Shown: in pieces, positions 20,474 to 30,304 of the stretch
Layout of the letters: each line of letters begins with the position of its first letter
Numbering within the stretch: position 1 is the first letter of the stretch
Source of the DNA: Candidatus Zixiibacteriota bacterium
GTDB taxonomy: Bacteria; Zixibacteria; MSB-5A5; GN15; JACZUZ01
NCBI GenBank assembly: GCA_024280835.1
Contig: JAJRPJ010000006.1
Span: forward strand, 422,098-486,097
DNA length: 64,000 nt
Direction of reading: 5' to 3'
Translations under genes and position numbers: made by a program
Notes under the pieces: model-generated
The model's database searches: none
The model's input: the letters and a program-made list of their open reading frames with translations, nothing else
Told to the model about the DNA's origin: nothing

Positions 20474-22357
20474 ATGGCACCCAGTGATTCTGAAAACAAA
20501 TCGAACGAGTCGTCAACAAGGAAAACATCTTCCAGTGTTGTCATAGGTGACAGAATCGCCCATTACACAATTATTTCCAAGATTGGCTCAGGTGGTATGG
20601 GGGAAGTCTGGCTGGCGCAGGATGATAAACTCAATCGCAAAGTGGCGTTAAAATTTCCCTCGGCAGAGTTCTATGCAGGGGTTGAGTCGCAAGAACAATT
20701 ATTGCGCGAGGCGCGTGCGGCGGCGGCTTTGCAGCATCCGAATGTCGTAACAATTTATGAAGTTGGTGTTGCCAATGGTCGGCCATTCTTGGCGATGGCT
20801 TATATCGAAGGGCCAACCCTTAAAGAGCTGTCAACAAAGCGACGCACACCTATCGAGATGGCGATAAAGTTTGGCATTCAAATCAGCGCAGGTTTGGCTG
20901 GCGCGCATGAGCGTGGTATCACGCACCGAGACTTGAAACCAGGCAACCTGATGGTGGACAAATCGCACAATTTACATATTCTCGATTTCGGTTTGGCGCT
21001 GACTCAGAAAACACGCGACGATGGCGTTGAAAACAGTGATTTGGATGAAACAGTAACAAGAATTGTTTCAGGTAATACGCTGGCGGGTACATTGAACTAT
21101 ATGGCTCCTGAACAATTAACTGGTGGTGAAGTTGGCCCCCTAGTGGATGTGTTTGCTTTGGGTGTTATTCTCTATGAGTTGGTTTATGGTTCGCATCCTT
21201 TCAAAGGTGAATCGCCCGCTGATTTACTCAAGAACATTCTCAGAGACACTCCTCCAGAGTTTCCGGCTGATAGAGATGACATTCCATATGATTTGATTCG
21301 TATTGTTGGGCGCTGTTTACAAAAAGACCCTGAGTATCGTTTTCAAACCGCCAAAGATGTTCGCAATGAGCTGCTCGATTTGCAGGAGTTGATTTCCAAA
21401 GGCGCTGATATCGCTGATTTGTCTTTGGTGGCTTCAGCGAAACAGTCATTTCTGAAAGAAGAGCGCTTCATTTTGACCACTGACATGGTACGGGCATTAG
21501 AGTTTCAGTCGCCGAAAATGATTGGGGATCATCTGGCCTATTTGGACAATGGAGTTGTCTCTGACACATTAGTGATTTACTTGCCCGCTTGGGGGTTGGA
21601 TCATCGTCATGGCGCAGACTTTCTCAAAGCGTTGCCTTGCCGCGGAATAGCGCCGACTCTCTATGGGTTTGAACAACGCTCAAAAAATAGATTTCCATTG
21701 ACGCTGGAAGACCATTCTAAGTTACTTATTGAACTATTCGGTGAGTTAAGTGAGCGGATCAATCCAGAGCGAGTAATTCTCTCGGGGTTTTCTTCTGGGG
21801 CGGATCATGCGATGCACATAGCGACTTCCGAGACATATCCAGGAATAAATATTACGGGTGTGGTTTCTTTTGGTTGCAATACAAGCTTACGAAGCTGTTT
21901 TTTGAGTTCACAATTTGCCCAGCTAAAGCAAAGTAGCGCTGAAGTTCTGTTAGACGAGATGAAAAAAATCGGTGATAGCGCCAGTTCGCTAACTGATTGG
22001 CTAAAGTTTCATGAATACATGGTGACCATCTTCTCAAAATTCGGAATCAATGCCGACCCGTTGAGAGCATTAGGAAAAGATATTATTAAACCTTTCCAGG
22101 ACAGGGGCTGGCGACAATTCGCCGACTGGTATCAGATTATCACCAAGAAATATGCCTATTCGCGTTTCGTGGTTGACGCCGATGATTTCGAATCGCTCGA
22201 TGAAATTATGGGCTATCATCTCAAAGAAAATGTTCTCGGAGAGAATTATAGAGACGACTCTGTCATTCGTGAAAGCGTTCCCCATGTCGAACTAGCCCAC
22301 CCAGAGATACTACTCAAACACACTCTTGCCATAATCGAGCAAATGGAAACTGCCTAA
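20474..22357 (+). CDS. Serine/threonine protein kinase fused to a C-terminal alpha/beta-hydrolase-like domain
   Basis: Kinase GSGGMGEVWLA, VALKFP, HRDLKPGNLMV, DFGLA, MAPEQL; C-terminal VILSGFSSGADHAMHIA nucleophile-elbow-like GxSxG. Confidence 0.88.
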   Translation: MAPSDSENKSNESSTRKTSSSVVIGDRIAHYTIISKIGSGGMGEVWLAQDDKLNRKVALKFPSAEFYAGVESQEQLLREARAAAALQHPNVVTIYEVGVANGRPFLAMAYIEGPTLKELSTKRRTPIEMAIKFGIQISAGLAGAHERGITHRDLKPGNLMVDKSHNLHILDFGLALTQKTRDDGVENSDLDETVTRIVSGNTLAGTLNYMAPEQLTGGEVGPLVDVFALGVILYELVYGSHPFKGESPADLLKNILRDTPPEFPADRDDIPYDLIRIVGRCLQKDPEYRFQTAKDVRNELLDLQELISKGADIADLSLVASAKQSFLKEERFILTTDMVRALEFQSPKMIGDHLAYLDNGVVSDTLVIYLPAWGLDHRHGADFLKALPCRGIAPTLYGFEQRSKNRFPLTLEDHSKLLIELFGELSERINPERVILSGFSSGADHAMHIATSETYPGINITGVVSFGCNTSLRSCFLSSQFAQLKQSSAEVLLDEMKKIGDSASSLTDWLKFHEYMVTIFSKFGINADPLRALGKDIIKPFQDRGWRQFADWYQIITKKYAYSRFVVDADDFESLDEIMGYHLKENVLGENYRDDSVIRESVPHVELAHPEILLKHTLAIIEQMETA

Positions 22358-22427
22358 GACACTTGTCGGAAAGTCCTTGCCAATATTTTCTCCGATGGCT
22401 ATCTTGGCTTTCAGGAGGTAAGTATTG

Positions 22428-23870
22428 ATGAGTGAGAATTTTTCTGAGCGATGTGCTAGTATTAAGCGATTTAAATACGTCTTTGCGTTGTGCGGATTGC
22501 TTGTTGTCTTTGGTGATGTAGATGCGCAAGCACAGGTGGATTTACTGCCAGATATTTTTGCGCCAATTGGTGTGTCTTTTGATTTTGGCGCAGGCAATAT
22601 CGTCAATACGTTTGAACATGACATTAGTGACAGTGTGGTCCTTGGCCGCACTCATTTGCGTATTTCATTTGGCACTGCGAATATCGGCGCGGGAGCGATT
22701 ATCTTCCGCGGGCTTCAGCCGCCAAATCCTGATAGTTCACTCAATGCTGTTCAGCGTATCATGCGCTCCGATGGAACATGGTGGGAGAGACCCGCTGGGG
22801 TTTTGGCTTTTCATCCCGAGCACGGTCATATTCATCTTGATGACTGGGCGCAGTATCGTCTGCGAGAGTTTTTACCAGACGGCTCTGTCGGGCAGATTGT
22901 CGTTGAAGGACAGAAAACCAGCTTTTGTGTAATTGATTTCTTTTCGTATGACTTGGGTTTGCCAAATGCTGCGCCTATTGGTGTATACAACTCATGCGCT
23001 CCTGAACTTCAGGGTATCTCTGTTGGATGGATTGATATTTATGAAAAGAGTTTGCCGGGGCAGAGCATTGATATTACTGATATTCCCAATGGTCTCTATT
23101 GGCTTGAAGGTGAATTCGATCCTGAAAATAGATTCTTAGATGCCAATCGAGATAACAACATCGCACTCAAAGTAGTGACACTTTGCCATCAAACTGTTAC
23201 TGCGCCACCCAATGACAGCCTCTGGTTGGCTGATGCCCAAGCATCTGCTGGCGCTCAGGTGGTTGTTACGGCGAGTGTGAGTAATGAGCGTTTCTTGAGT
23301 GGGATTGTCATTCCATTTAGTTGGGACGGATCACTTGGGTTGAAACTTGATTCGGTTTCAGTTGTCGGAACACGGACTGACGGACTCACTACTCCATCGC
23401 TGATTGCAATTAATCCGTTCAACAGCTCTGCGGCCTATGCGCTCAATTTCCCTGCTGGATTATTAACGGGGTTGCCTCCTGGAAGCGGTCCAGTGATGAA
23501 TATATATTTCACTTTTCCTTTTGGGGCAGCGCTCTTTGAAACCAATGAAATTTTGTTGACGCTAGTTGGTGGACAAGCTCCACTACTCGGTGATTTATGT
23601 GGCTCATTCACGCCGCCGACAATTATCTCAGGTTCCGTGACGAACGCTTGTTGCAATGTCGCTGGTGACGCCGATAGTGACGGTTCATTTAATATCTCTG
23701 ACGTCACTTTTGGCATAGCTCGAATATTTTCGCAAGGTGTGGCCCCAATCTGTCAGGACAGGGCTGATGCCAATGGCGATAATTCTTTCAATGTTGCGGA
23801 TGTCGTTTATGGCATCGCGCACATTTTCAACGGTGGCTCAGCCCCAGTTTGTGGTACAACAGGTAATTAG
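22428..23870 (+). CDS. Secreted lysyl-oxidase-like protein with cohesin-like region and C-terminal dockerin repeats
   Basis: FHPEHGHIHLDDWAQYRLREF, CVIDFF...GISVGWIDIYEKSLPGQSIDITDIPNGLYWLEGEFDPENRFLDANRDNN; DADSDGSFNISDV and DANGDNSFNVADV Ca-loops; AGGAGG Shine-Dalgarno at 22413. Confidence 0.82.
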   Translation: MSENFSERCASIKRFKYVFALCGLLVVFGDVDAQAQVDLLPDIFAPIGVSFDFGAGNIVNTFEHDISDSVVLGRTHLRISFGTANIGAGAIIFRGLQPPNPDSSLNAVQRIMRSDGTWWERPAGVLAFHPEHGHIHLDDWAQYRLREFLPDGSVGQIVVEGQKTSFCVIDFFSYDLGLPNAAPIGVYNSCAPELQGISVGWIDIYEKSLPGQSIDITDIPNGLYWLEGEFDPENRFLDANRDNNIALKVVTLCHQTVTAPPNDSLWLADAQASAGAQVVVTASVSNERFLSGIVIPFSWDGSLGLKLDSVSVVGTRTDGLTTPSLIAINPFNSSAAYALNFPAGLLTGLPPGSGPVMNIYFTFPFGAALFETNEILLTLVGGQAPLLGDLCGSFTPPTIISGSVTNACCNVAGDADSDGSFNISDVTFGIARIFSQGVAPICQDRADANGDNSFNVADVVYGIAHIFNGGSAPVCGTTGN

Positions 23871-24077
23871 AATTGCCATTTGGGGCCTCAGTTTGGATAG
23901 AAATGAACCAAGGCATTGAGCCATAACTTCTCAAGTCGCAGTCACGCCATAGCTTAGAGAGATTGCGCTTCTGCTGAACAATGAATATTTTCCTTGACAA
24001 TCCCAGTTTTTAGGGTTAATTGCCTCGGCTGTTGATTTACCGCCCACCACTTAACTTTATACCGTAGAGAAGATTAC

Positions 24078-25844
24078 TTGAACTTGAACCAGCAAACACA
24101 TGACACTGCTTTAGAAACGTTCATTCCAGAACTTGTTGCAGCGACCAATCATTCGACCGTTCATTCGACAAAGCCAATGAACCTAACTCCAGCCCAAAAG
24201 CCAGAGATTGGCTTTCATGATTTGGGTATTGACCCGAAAATCGTAAAAGAGTTAGACCGTCTTAATTTCACGACACCAACTCCGATTCAAAAGAAATCGA
24301 TTCCTGCAGGCATTAAGGGCGATGATATTATTGCTATCGCTCAGACTGGCTCAGGCAAGACTTTGGCGTTCGGTATTCCGATGCTCCAGCGTTTGGCGCA
24401 GAATCTATCTGACTATACTCATCGCTCAAAAAACAACCGCTCCAGAAACCAAGGGATGGGACTAGTCTTGGTTCCGACTCGTGAATTGGCTATTCAAGTC
24501 GAAGAGTCACTGAAGACAATCAGCCGTTCAATGCGCATGAGTTCAGTTGTCCTTATTGGCGGAGCGCCGATGCATCCGCAGATACAAGCTCTGCGCAGAA
24601 ATCCGCGTATGATTATCGCTACACCAGGACGACTAGTAGACCATATCGAAAGAGGAACCGCTGATCTTTCTCGGGTCGAGGTTTTTGTTCTCGATGAGGC
24701 TGATCGCATGCTGGATATGGGATTTGTTCCGGATATCAAGAAGGTCATCAAGGTTCTTCCAGCGAAACGTCAGATGATGCTTTATTCAGCAACTATGCCT
24801 AGTGAAGTCGAATCAATCGCTAAGAAGATGATGGATAAGCCAGTTCGGATTGAAAGTGATCGCTCGGGAGCTATTCCAAGTAAAGTCAGCCATGAGATGT
24901 TCTTCATCAATAATCATGACAAGAGTCGTTTGCTCTCTTTGCAGCTTAAAGAGCGCACTGGCCCAGTTCTTATTTTTACGCGCACCAAGCGGATGGCCGC
25001 CAAGTTGACCACTAGAGTCAACAAAATGGGTTTTTCGGCTGCGGAGATTCATTCCGATCGTAGTTTGGGTCAGAGACGTTTTGCGCTTGAGGGTTTCAAA
25101 CGTGGCAGATTTCAAGTTTTAGTTGCTACCGATATTGCCGCGCGTGGAATTGATGTGACAGGTATCGAATTGGTGGTTAACTATGATATGCCGGCGAACT
25201 CAGAAGATTATGTCCATCGCATTGGCCGCACAGGTCGAGCTGGGAAAACTGGTCATGCCGTCTCTTATGCCAATGTCGATCAAAAAGGTACTATCAGAAG
25301 TATTGAGAGATTGATGAAGGCCAAGTTGACGGTTTCGTCATTGCCTATTTTGCCATCTGAGAAATTCATGCTTCAAGAAGCGGAAAAAAATCAGAAGAAT
25401 AGACCGCAAGCAGATTCATATAGTGATAGCTACTCATCCGAACGGAAATCTAGCAGAACTCGTCCATCACGGAATGGGAATTCCAGAGGTGGAACCTCTA
25501 GAGATGGTGATTTCAAAAGAGGTGATTCCAGAAAATATGCCGCCAAGCGTGAAGATTCACGCAGGACATATTCTGATAGACTAGAGTCACGTCGCTCAGC
25601 CACTCGGTCGCAAGATTCAAGTAGTAATGGCTCACCAGCTCCAGTCACAAGAGCTCCCAGAGTAAAGACCGCTAAGTCTGCGGTGAAAAAAACTCTGACA
25701 CAAATCTTGGCTTCGGCTGAAGCTGATCAGGGTGAGACTGTCGCAGAGAAGTCCTTTTGGTCAACTTTCAAAAAGAAGCGCTTGACCAAAAAGAAATCTG
25801 TCGGTCAGGGCGCAAGCCGCAAGAGACACACCAAACGTAAATAG
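24078..25844 (+). CDS. DEAD-box RNA helicase (RhlE-like) with Arg/Ser-rich C-terminal tail
   Basis: AQTGSGKT, PTRELA, TPGRLVDH, DEADRML, SATMP, HRIGRTGRAG. Confidence 0.95.
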   Translation: MNLNQQTHDTALETFIPELVAATNHSTVHSTKPMNLTPAQKPEIGFHDLGIDPKIVKELDRLNFTTPTPIQKKSIPAGIKGDDIIAIAQTGSGKTLAFGIPMLQRLAQNLSDYTHRSKNNRSRNQGMGLVLVPTRELAIQVEESLKTISRSMRMSSVVLIGGAPMHPQIQALRRNPRMIIATPGRLVDHIERGTADLSRVEVFVLDEADRMLDMGFVPDIKKVIKVLPAKRQMMLYSATMPSEVESIAKKMMDKPVRIESDRSGAIPSKVSHEMFFINNHDKSRLLSLQLKERTGPVLIFTRTKRMAAKLTTRVNKMGFSAAEIHSDRSLGQRRFALEGFKRGRFQVLVATDIAARGIDVTGIELVVNYDMPANSEDYVHRIGRTGRAGKTGHAVSYANVDQKGTIRSIERLMKAKLTVSSLPILPSEKFMLQEAEKNQKNRPQADSYSDSYSSERKSSRTRPSRNGNSRGGTSRDGDFKRGDSRKYAAKREDSRRTYSDRLESRRSATRSQDSSSNGSPAPVTRAPRVKTAKSAVKKTLTQILASAEADQGETVAEKSFWSTFKKKRLTKKKSVGQGASRKRHTKRK

Positions 25845-25873
25845 TAATTTCTGTATTGTAATCGGTATTGTAA

Positions 25874-27466
25874 TTAGTTTGCTGATTGTTGGGCTACTTT
25901 TGTTAGCCCGCCAATTAGTGAATAGAAATTGCTCTGTCCCGCGGCTTGAAGTGTGGCTGCGAGATGTCTGCTGGAGATTCCATGTTGGCAGACCAATAGA
26001 TATTTTTGCTCATCTCCCAAGGCGCGGAATGTTTCGATATCTGTTTGGGGTATGTGACGCATATCTTTTGTAAATCCATCTGTTATTGCATCAGTAGCAG
26101 ACCTTTGTGTGAGACTACGAACATCCAGCGCAACGAAGTCATTCGACTGTTTTCTGAAATCCTCATAATCAATCTCAAACTCCGCAATTGAATCAGAGTT
26201 CGATTCGATTTCATATGTCTCTGGCCAAATATCAGTGATGCCAGGACTATCACCGCAGAGAGGGCAGGCGAAATTACGTTTGCGTTTAATTTTCACTACC
26301 GAGAGAGTTCGCAAATCAATCAAAGCACTATGAGTCGCTGAGGTTGGCGCACTTGATGTGAGTATCAAGCGCAGCGCCTCCAGCGCTTGCAGGCCGCCGA
26401 CGAGTCCTGGTATTACGCCGATAACACCCGAATCAATACAAGAGCCAACACAATCATCTGCGGGCATTTCCTGTGACAAGCACCTGAAACAACCAGAGTT
26501 TTCTCTTGTCTCAGATGTTTTTGGCAAGAAGGTGTGCAGAACTCCCTGCCATTGGTGGATTCCAGCTAAGACAAGTGGCGCTCCGCTGAGGTAACAAGTG
26601 TCATTGAGAATATACTTGGTCTTGAGATTATCAGTACAGTCCAAAACTATATCGTAGCCCGCAATTAGCGAGCGGGCGTTTTCAGCGCTAAGCGCTTCGC
26701 TGACTGTGGTGACGTCAATCAAAGGGTTCATTGCCAAAAGGCGTTTCTTTGCCGCATGGGCTTTGTTTTCGCCCAAGTTCGCGCTAGTGAATAATGACTG
26801 GCGATGCAGATTGCTAGTGGTGACAGTGTCATGGTCGATGACTTTTATTTCTCCGACACCCGCTGTTGCCAGATATGTCAGCGCAGGACAGCCTAAACCA
26901 CCAGCGCCGACTACAACAACTTTTGCTTCTTTAAGCTTTTGCTGACCTTCAATACCGACATCAGGTAATTCTAACTGTCGACAGTAATATTCACTCTCGT
27001 CAATTTTGATTGAGTCTTGGTGGTGGCTGTCGTTGTGGTCATCATGATGTTCATGGTCACTGCAATAGACCCACGATGAAGGACCAGTAGTGTAATGTTC
27101 TTTCTTCCAAATCGGCAGTCGGTTTTTGATTTCGTCGATGATATAACAACAGGCGTCAAAAGCCGCGCCGCGATGTCCAGCGGTGACTCCTATCCAGACT
27201 GCAATATCTCCAATTGCGAGATGTCCTTCGCGGTGTACTGCGCTGATTTTGTGGATGTCGAATTTCTTGAGGGTTTCGGCTAAAAGCTTTTTGCCTTCGC
27301 TTGTCGCTAAGGCATGATAAACTTGGTATTCAAGTGACTCGACTTTTTGGCCTTCGTTTTCGTCACGCACCCAGCCCTCAAAAGTCACCAATGCTCCAGA
27401 GCTGGAGCCGACAATTGCGGCCGATAGCGCTCGTACATCAAGGGGTTCAGAAGATATTTGAAACAT
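25874..27466 (-). CDS. MoaE - MoeB/ThiF adenylyltransferase - rhodanese triple fusion
   Basis: MoaE: HREGHLAIGDIAVWIGVTAGHRGAAFDACCYIIDEIKNRLPIWKKE; ThiF/MoeB: VVVGAGGLGCPALTYLATAGVG, NLHRQ, DCTDNL, CFRC...CPLC; rhodanese: FVALDVRS...YLLVCQHGISSRHLA. Confidence 0.92.
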   Translation of the reverse strand: MFQISSEPLDVRALSAAIVGSSSGALVTFEGWVRDENEGQKVESLEYQVYHALATSEGKKLLAETLKKFDIHKISAVHREGHLAIGDIAVWIGVTAGHRGAAFDACCYIIDEIKNRLPIWKKEHYTTGPSSWVYCSDHEHHDDHNDSHHQDSIKIDESEYYCRQLELPDVGIEGQQKLKEAKVVVVGAGGLGCPALTYLATAGVGEIKVIDHDTVTTSNLHRQSLFTSANLGENKAHAAKKRLLAMNPLIDVTTVSEALSAENARSLIAGYDIVLDCTDNLKTKYILNDTCYLSGAPLVLAGIHQWQGVLHTFLPKTSETRENSGCFRCLSQEMPADDCVGSCIDSGVIGVIPGLVGGLQALEALRLILTSSAPTSATHSALIDLRTLSVVKIKRKRNFACPLCGDSPGITDIWPETYEIESNSDSIAEFEIDYEDFRKQSNDFVALDVRSLTQRSATDAITDGFTKDMRHIPQTDIETFRALGDEQKYLLVCQHGISSRHLAATLQAAGQSNFYSLIGGLTKVAQQSAN

Positions 27467-27478
27467 CTGGCTTTTGCC

Positions 27479-27721
27479 TCACCCGCCAGCAACTGGTGGA
27501 ATGAAGACGATTTCGTCACCGTCTTCGAATGACCCATCCATGCTGGCAAATTCGTTATTAAGAGCGACTTGGGTGATAGCAGGATCAAGTGTGAAAGCGT
27601 ATTTGTTCTTGAGCTCCAAATACAAATCCGCCAGAGAGTTAGAGTCTGTTGAAAAACTCTCAGAATCCAATCCAGAGCGCTCGCGCAACTCAGCGAAATA
27701 TGTGATTTTGACTTGTTTCAT
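27479..27721 (-). CDS. moaD: Molybdopterin synthase small subunit MoaD
   Basis: Ubiquitin-like small protein VKITYFAELRERSG...DGDEIVFIPPVAGG with C-terminal GG; adjacent to the MoaE fusion. Confidence 0.9.
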   Translation of the reverse strand: MKQVKITYFAELRERSGLDSESFSTDSNSLADLYLELKNKYAFTLDPAITQVALNNEFASMDGSFEDGDEIVFIPPVAGG

Positions 27722-27902
27722 AACTTATGGCCTCAAACGTGACTATTCAATTCTATCCAGTGGAAAGCGGCAATCGCAATCCCAAGACTGAAACATCAGC
27801 GTTATTGACGACACTGTCAAGCTACTTTGGATATGGTTATTTTTTGATTCTTGGAGCGCCTAGTGGACAATATTGAACTCCCAAAAATGGAACTCCAAAC
27901 AA

Positions 27903-29354
27903 TCAATTGCAGATTATGCCCTCTGGGCCGCATGTTGGTGGGGGACCGCCTGAAAAGATTCGACTAATCATAAATGTCACATCAGCAATATTCACGGAAC
28001 TGCTGAAATCGACATCTGCTTTACCACAACAAACTGGAGCTATACCTCCAGTGAATATTCTAGCAATCAAGAATGTAACGTCAGCTACGTTGAATTGTCC
28101 GCTATTATCAGCGTCACCAGCCGCATCACAACAGGGATCCAAGCAGCAAAGGAAACTAATGATTGTTTCGCAACTACTCGAATTAATTCCATCAGTTACT
28201 TCAGTTGTAACACTAATAGAACCAAGAGCTAGATCGGCTTGTACCGCGGTGTAGGTGATGACTCCAGTTACAGAGTCAACAGTGAGTGATCCGTTAGGTA
28301 TTGGACTCACTCCTACTAGGTTCCAACGATAGTTTTCGCATCCGTCTGCATCGATAACTGATGGCGCTGGGAGTGAGGCGGTAGCTCCCACATACATTGA
28401 GACATTGGGAGCGCTAACTGCTTGTGGAGAATCGTAGGTGACAGCGATTTTTGTTTGGCAAGTTGTACCCTCATCACAAGAATTAGGTAGTTGAGCGTAT
28501 GTAGTGACAGTAACAACAGTATTATTGTCTTCAAAAGCTGGGGTATAAGTAACTAAACCATCAGGGTCGACCGAAGATGTGCCCATGCCATCGTGTCGCG
28601 TATGATAGAAGACAGAGAAGAATGGCGGGTCTGTGTGAATCGCTGTGACTTGATAGCTGATCGGATTGCAATATGATGTCGTCACGCTATCTACGCAGTT
28701 CGTATACTCCGCGCCTAAGCCACCTACATAAGTTGTGATACAAAAAGCCTCTGTGGCTGTTCCTCCGACATTCGCATCTCCGCCGCCACCCTGCCAGGTT
28801 GGAGGGCCGTCAGGGGTCATGAGCCACTGACCCGCTGGAGCTACGAATGCAGAATCGATACATACTACAGCGCCATCAATCTTTGGTAGCTTCAAGTTAA
28901 AGGTAAGAACATCCACGAAACTTGCTGATTGGAAACCATCGCCTGGCAGGGCCGTTGCAGTCACTAGCCAAGTATCAGGCAGCGCTCCGTCCAAATCGGT
29001 AAGCGATAATTGTGCGCCACTTGGTGACCAATATGTAGTTGGACTTTGCCAGTCGGGCGACAAAGTGATGTCTGAAATAGTAGCAGTTGGCGCAGATCCA
29101 TCAGGGCTATAAACCACAAAACCAATTGATACGTCAGATTGAAGCGTTGATGAACGTGCCTGAATTGCAAACCCCATGTATCCAAGCCACCAATTACTCC
29201 TGTCTAACAGGTTTATAGGATCTGGATCATTACAGCCGAATGTTTGTTGCAAACGGACTTCAGCCGGTTGGCCATATGAAGATTGCGGACAGGAAAATAC
29301 AATCGTGGCTACCACAAGAATAAACAGCTTGTTGAAGCTCAAATTGGTGGTCAT
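27903..29354 (-). CDS. Secreted protein with Ig/cadherin-like region and C-terminal dockerin repeats
   Basis: Signal peptide; DADNSGQFNVADVTFLIARIF and DVDFSSSVNIADVTFMISRIF dockerin-like pair. Confidence 0.78.
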   Translation of the reverse strand: MTTNLSFNKLFILVVATIVFSCPQSSYGQPAEVRLQQTFGCNDPDPINLLDRSNWWLGYMGFAIQARSSTLQSDVSIGFVVYSPDGSAPTATISDITLSPDWQSPTTYWSPSGAQLSLTDLDGALPDTWLVTATALPGDGFQSASFVDVLTFNLKLPKIDGAVVCIDSAFVAPAGQWLMTPDGPPTWQGGGGDANVGGTATEAFCITTYVGGLGAEYTNCVDSVTTSYCNPISYQVTAIHTDPPFFSVFYHTRHDGMGTSSVDPDGLVTYTPAFEDNNTVVTVTTYAQLPNSCDEGTTCQTKIAVTYDSPQAVSAPNVSMYVGATASLPAPSVIDADGCENYRWNLVGVSPIPNGSLTVDSVTGVITYTAVQADLALGSISVTTEVTDGINSSSCETIISFLCCLDPCCDAAGDADNSGQFNVADVTFLIARIFTGGIAPVCCGKADVDFSSSVNIADVTFMISRIFSGGPPPTCGPEGIICN

Positions 29355-29558
29355 CGATATATCTCCTACTTCTTGGAGTAGATGTGGCCCCGGCTTGTTA
29401 TACTCAAGCTATCGTAACTGCCTTGAGTAAATTGGAGAGCGTAAGTTATCCTCTTAGTAAGAATAATCTATTGGCTAATCATTGTCAAGGCAATTCTAAT
29501 GCCCAGACCACAACAATGTGGCCGTTTGGAGTCTACTACTCTGGTCAAGATACTACCC

Positions 29559-30116
29559 CTACAATGCGGCTTTTACTACATCATAAGCTCCGGCAATACT
29601 TTTCTCGAGGTCGATGTTTTCGATGTGGTGATGGCCTTCGGGGACTACTTTGGCGAAACCTTCGGCGAGGAAACTGTAGACGCCTTCGTCTGTGCTGCGG
29701 AAGCCGTCGTCGATGTCACGGGTTTTCCATTGCGCGATAGGGACAGTGATATGGAAGAAGACGTCATATGTGCCTTTCCATGAATCAATCATGCGTGTTA
29801 GCAATATGTCCTGCGCTTCGGTCATGCCTTTGTTGGCTTTGACTAGCTCTTTGTAAACTGCTATGTCAGTTATCGGTCGGTCGACTAAAAGAATATCTGC
29901 GGCGCCAGAGATGTCTGTTTCGCGCATGATAGTATGTGAAGAGACCCAGAGTTGGGTGTTGAAAGTCGATTCAACATCAGCGGGATATGGACAGTCACGA
30001 ATCAATTCTGGTAACACTTCGACTGATTTGCCGTCAGAAGTAAGCTTCGTTTTCAGCGCTTCAACGATAGTAGTCTTGCCAACGCCTTGTGCGCCTGTGA
30101 ATGCTACTTTTAACAT
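29559..30116 (-). CDS. P-loop AAA-family ATPase (NadR/AAA_28-like)
   Basis: MLKVAFTGAQGVGKTTIVEAL Walker A; ILLVDRPITD. Confidence 0.7.
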   Translation of the reverse strand: MLKVAFTGAQGVGKTTIVEALKTKLTSDGKSVEVLPELIRDCPYPADVESTFNTQLWVSSHTIMRETDISGAADILLVDRPITDIAVYKELVKANKGMTEAQDILLTRMIDSWKGTYDVFFHITVPIAQWKTRDIDDGFRSTDEGVYSFLAEGFAKVVPEGHHHIENIDLEKSIAGAYDVVKAAL

Positions 30117-30304
30117 GTACTCCAACCTTTCGATATTAGTTTTGACAGGGCGCATGAGTAATCGGCGCGCTATCAGAAAATAGCTAAATAAGGATACGGA
30201 AATTCACAGATAATTGAAAGTCCCAGAGAGCGCGAATGGACGCTGGGTTGAGCTGGGTTGGGTTGGGTTTTGCATTCTCAGGAATCTTCACCTATGTTTC
30301 AAGT

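Noticed and set aside
29384-29783. Overlapping + strand ORFs (118 and 94 aa)
   Set aside because: Overlap the minus-strand ATPase gene; Arg/Cys-rich, no signal of a real protein.
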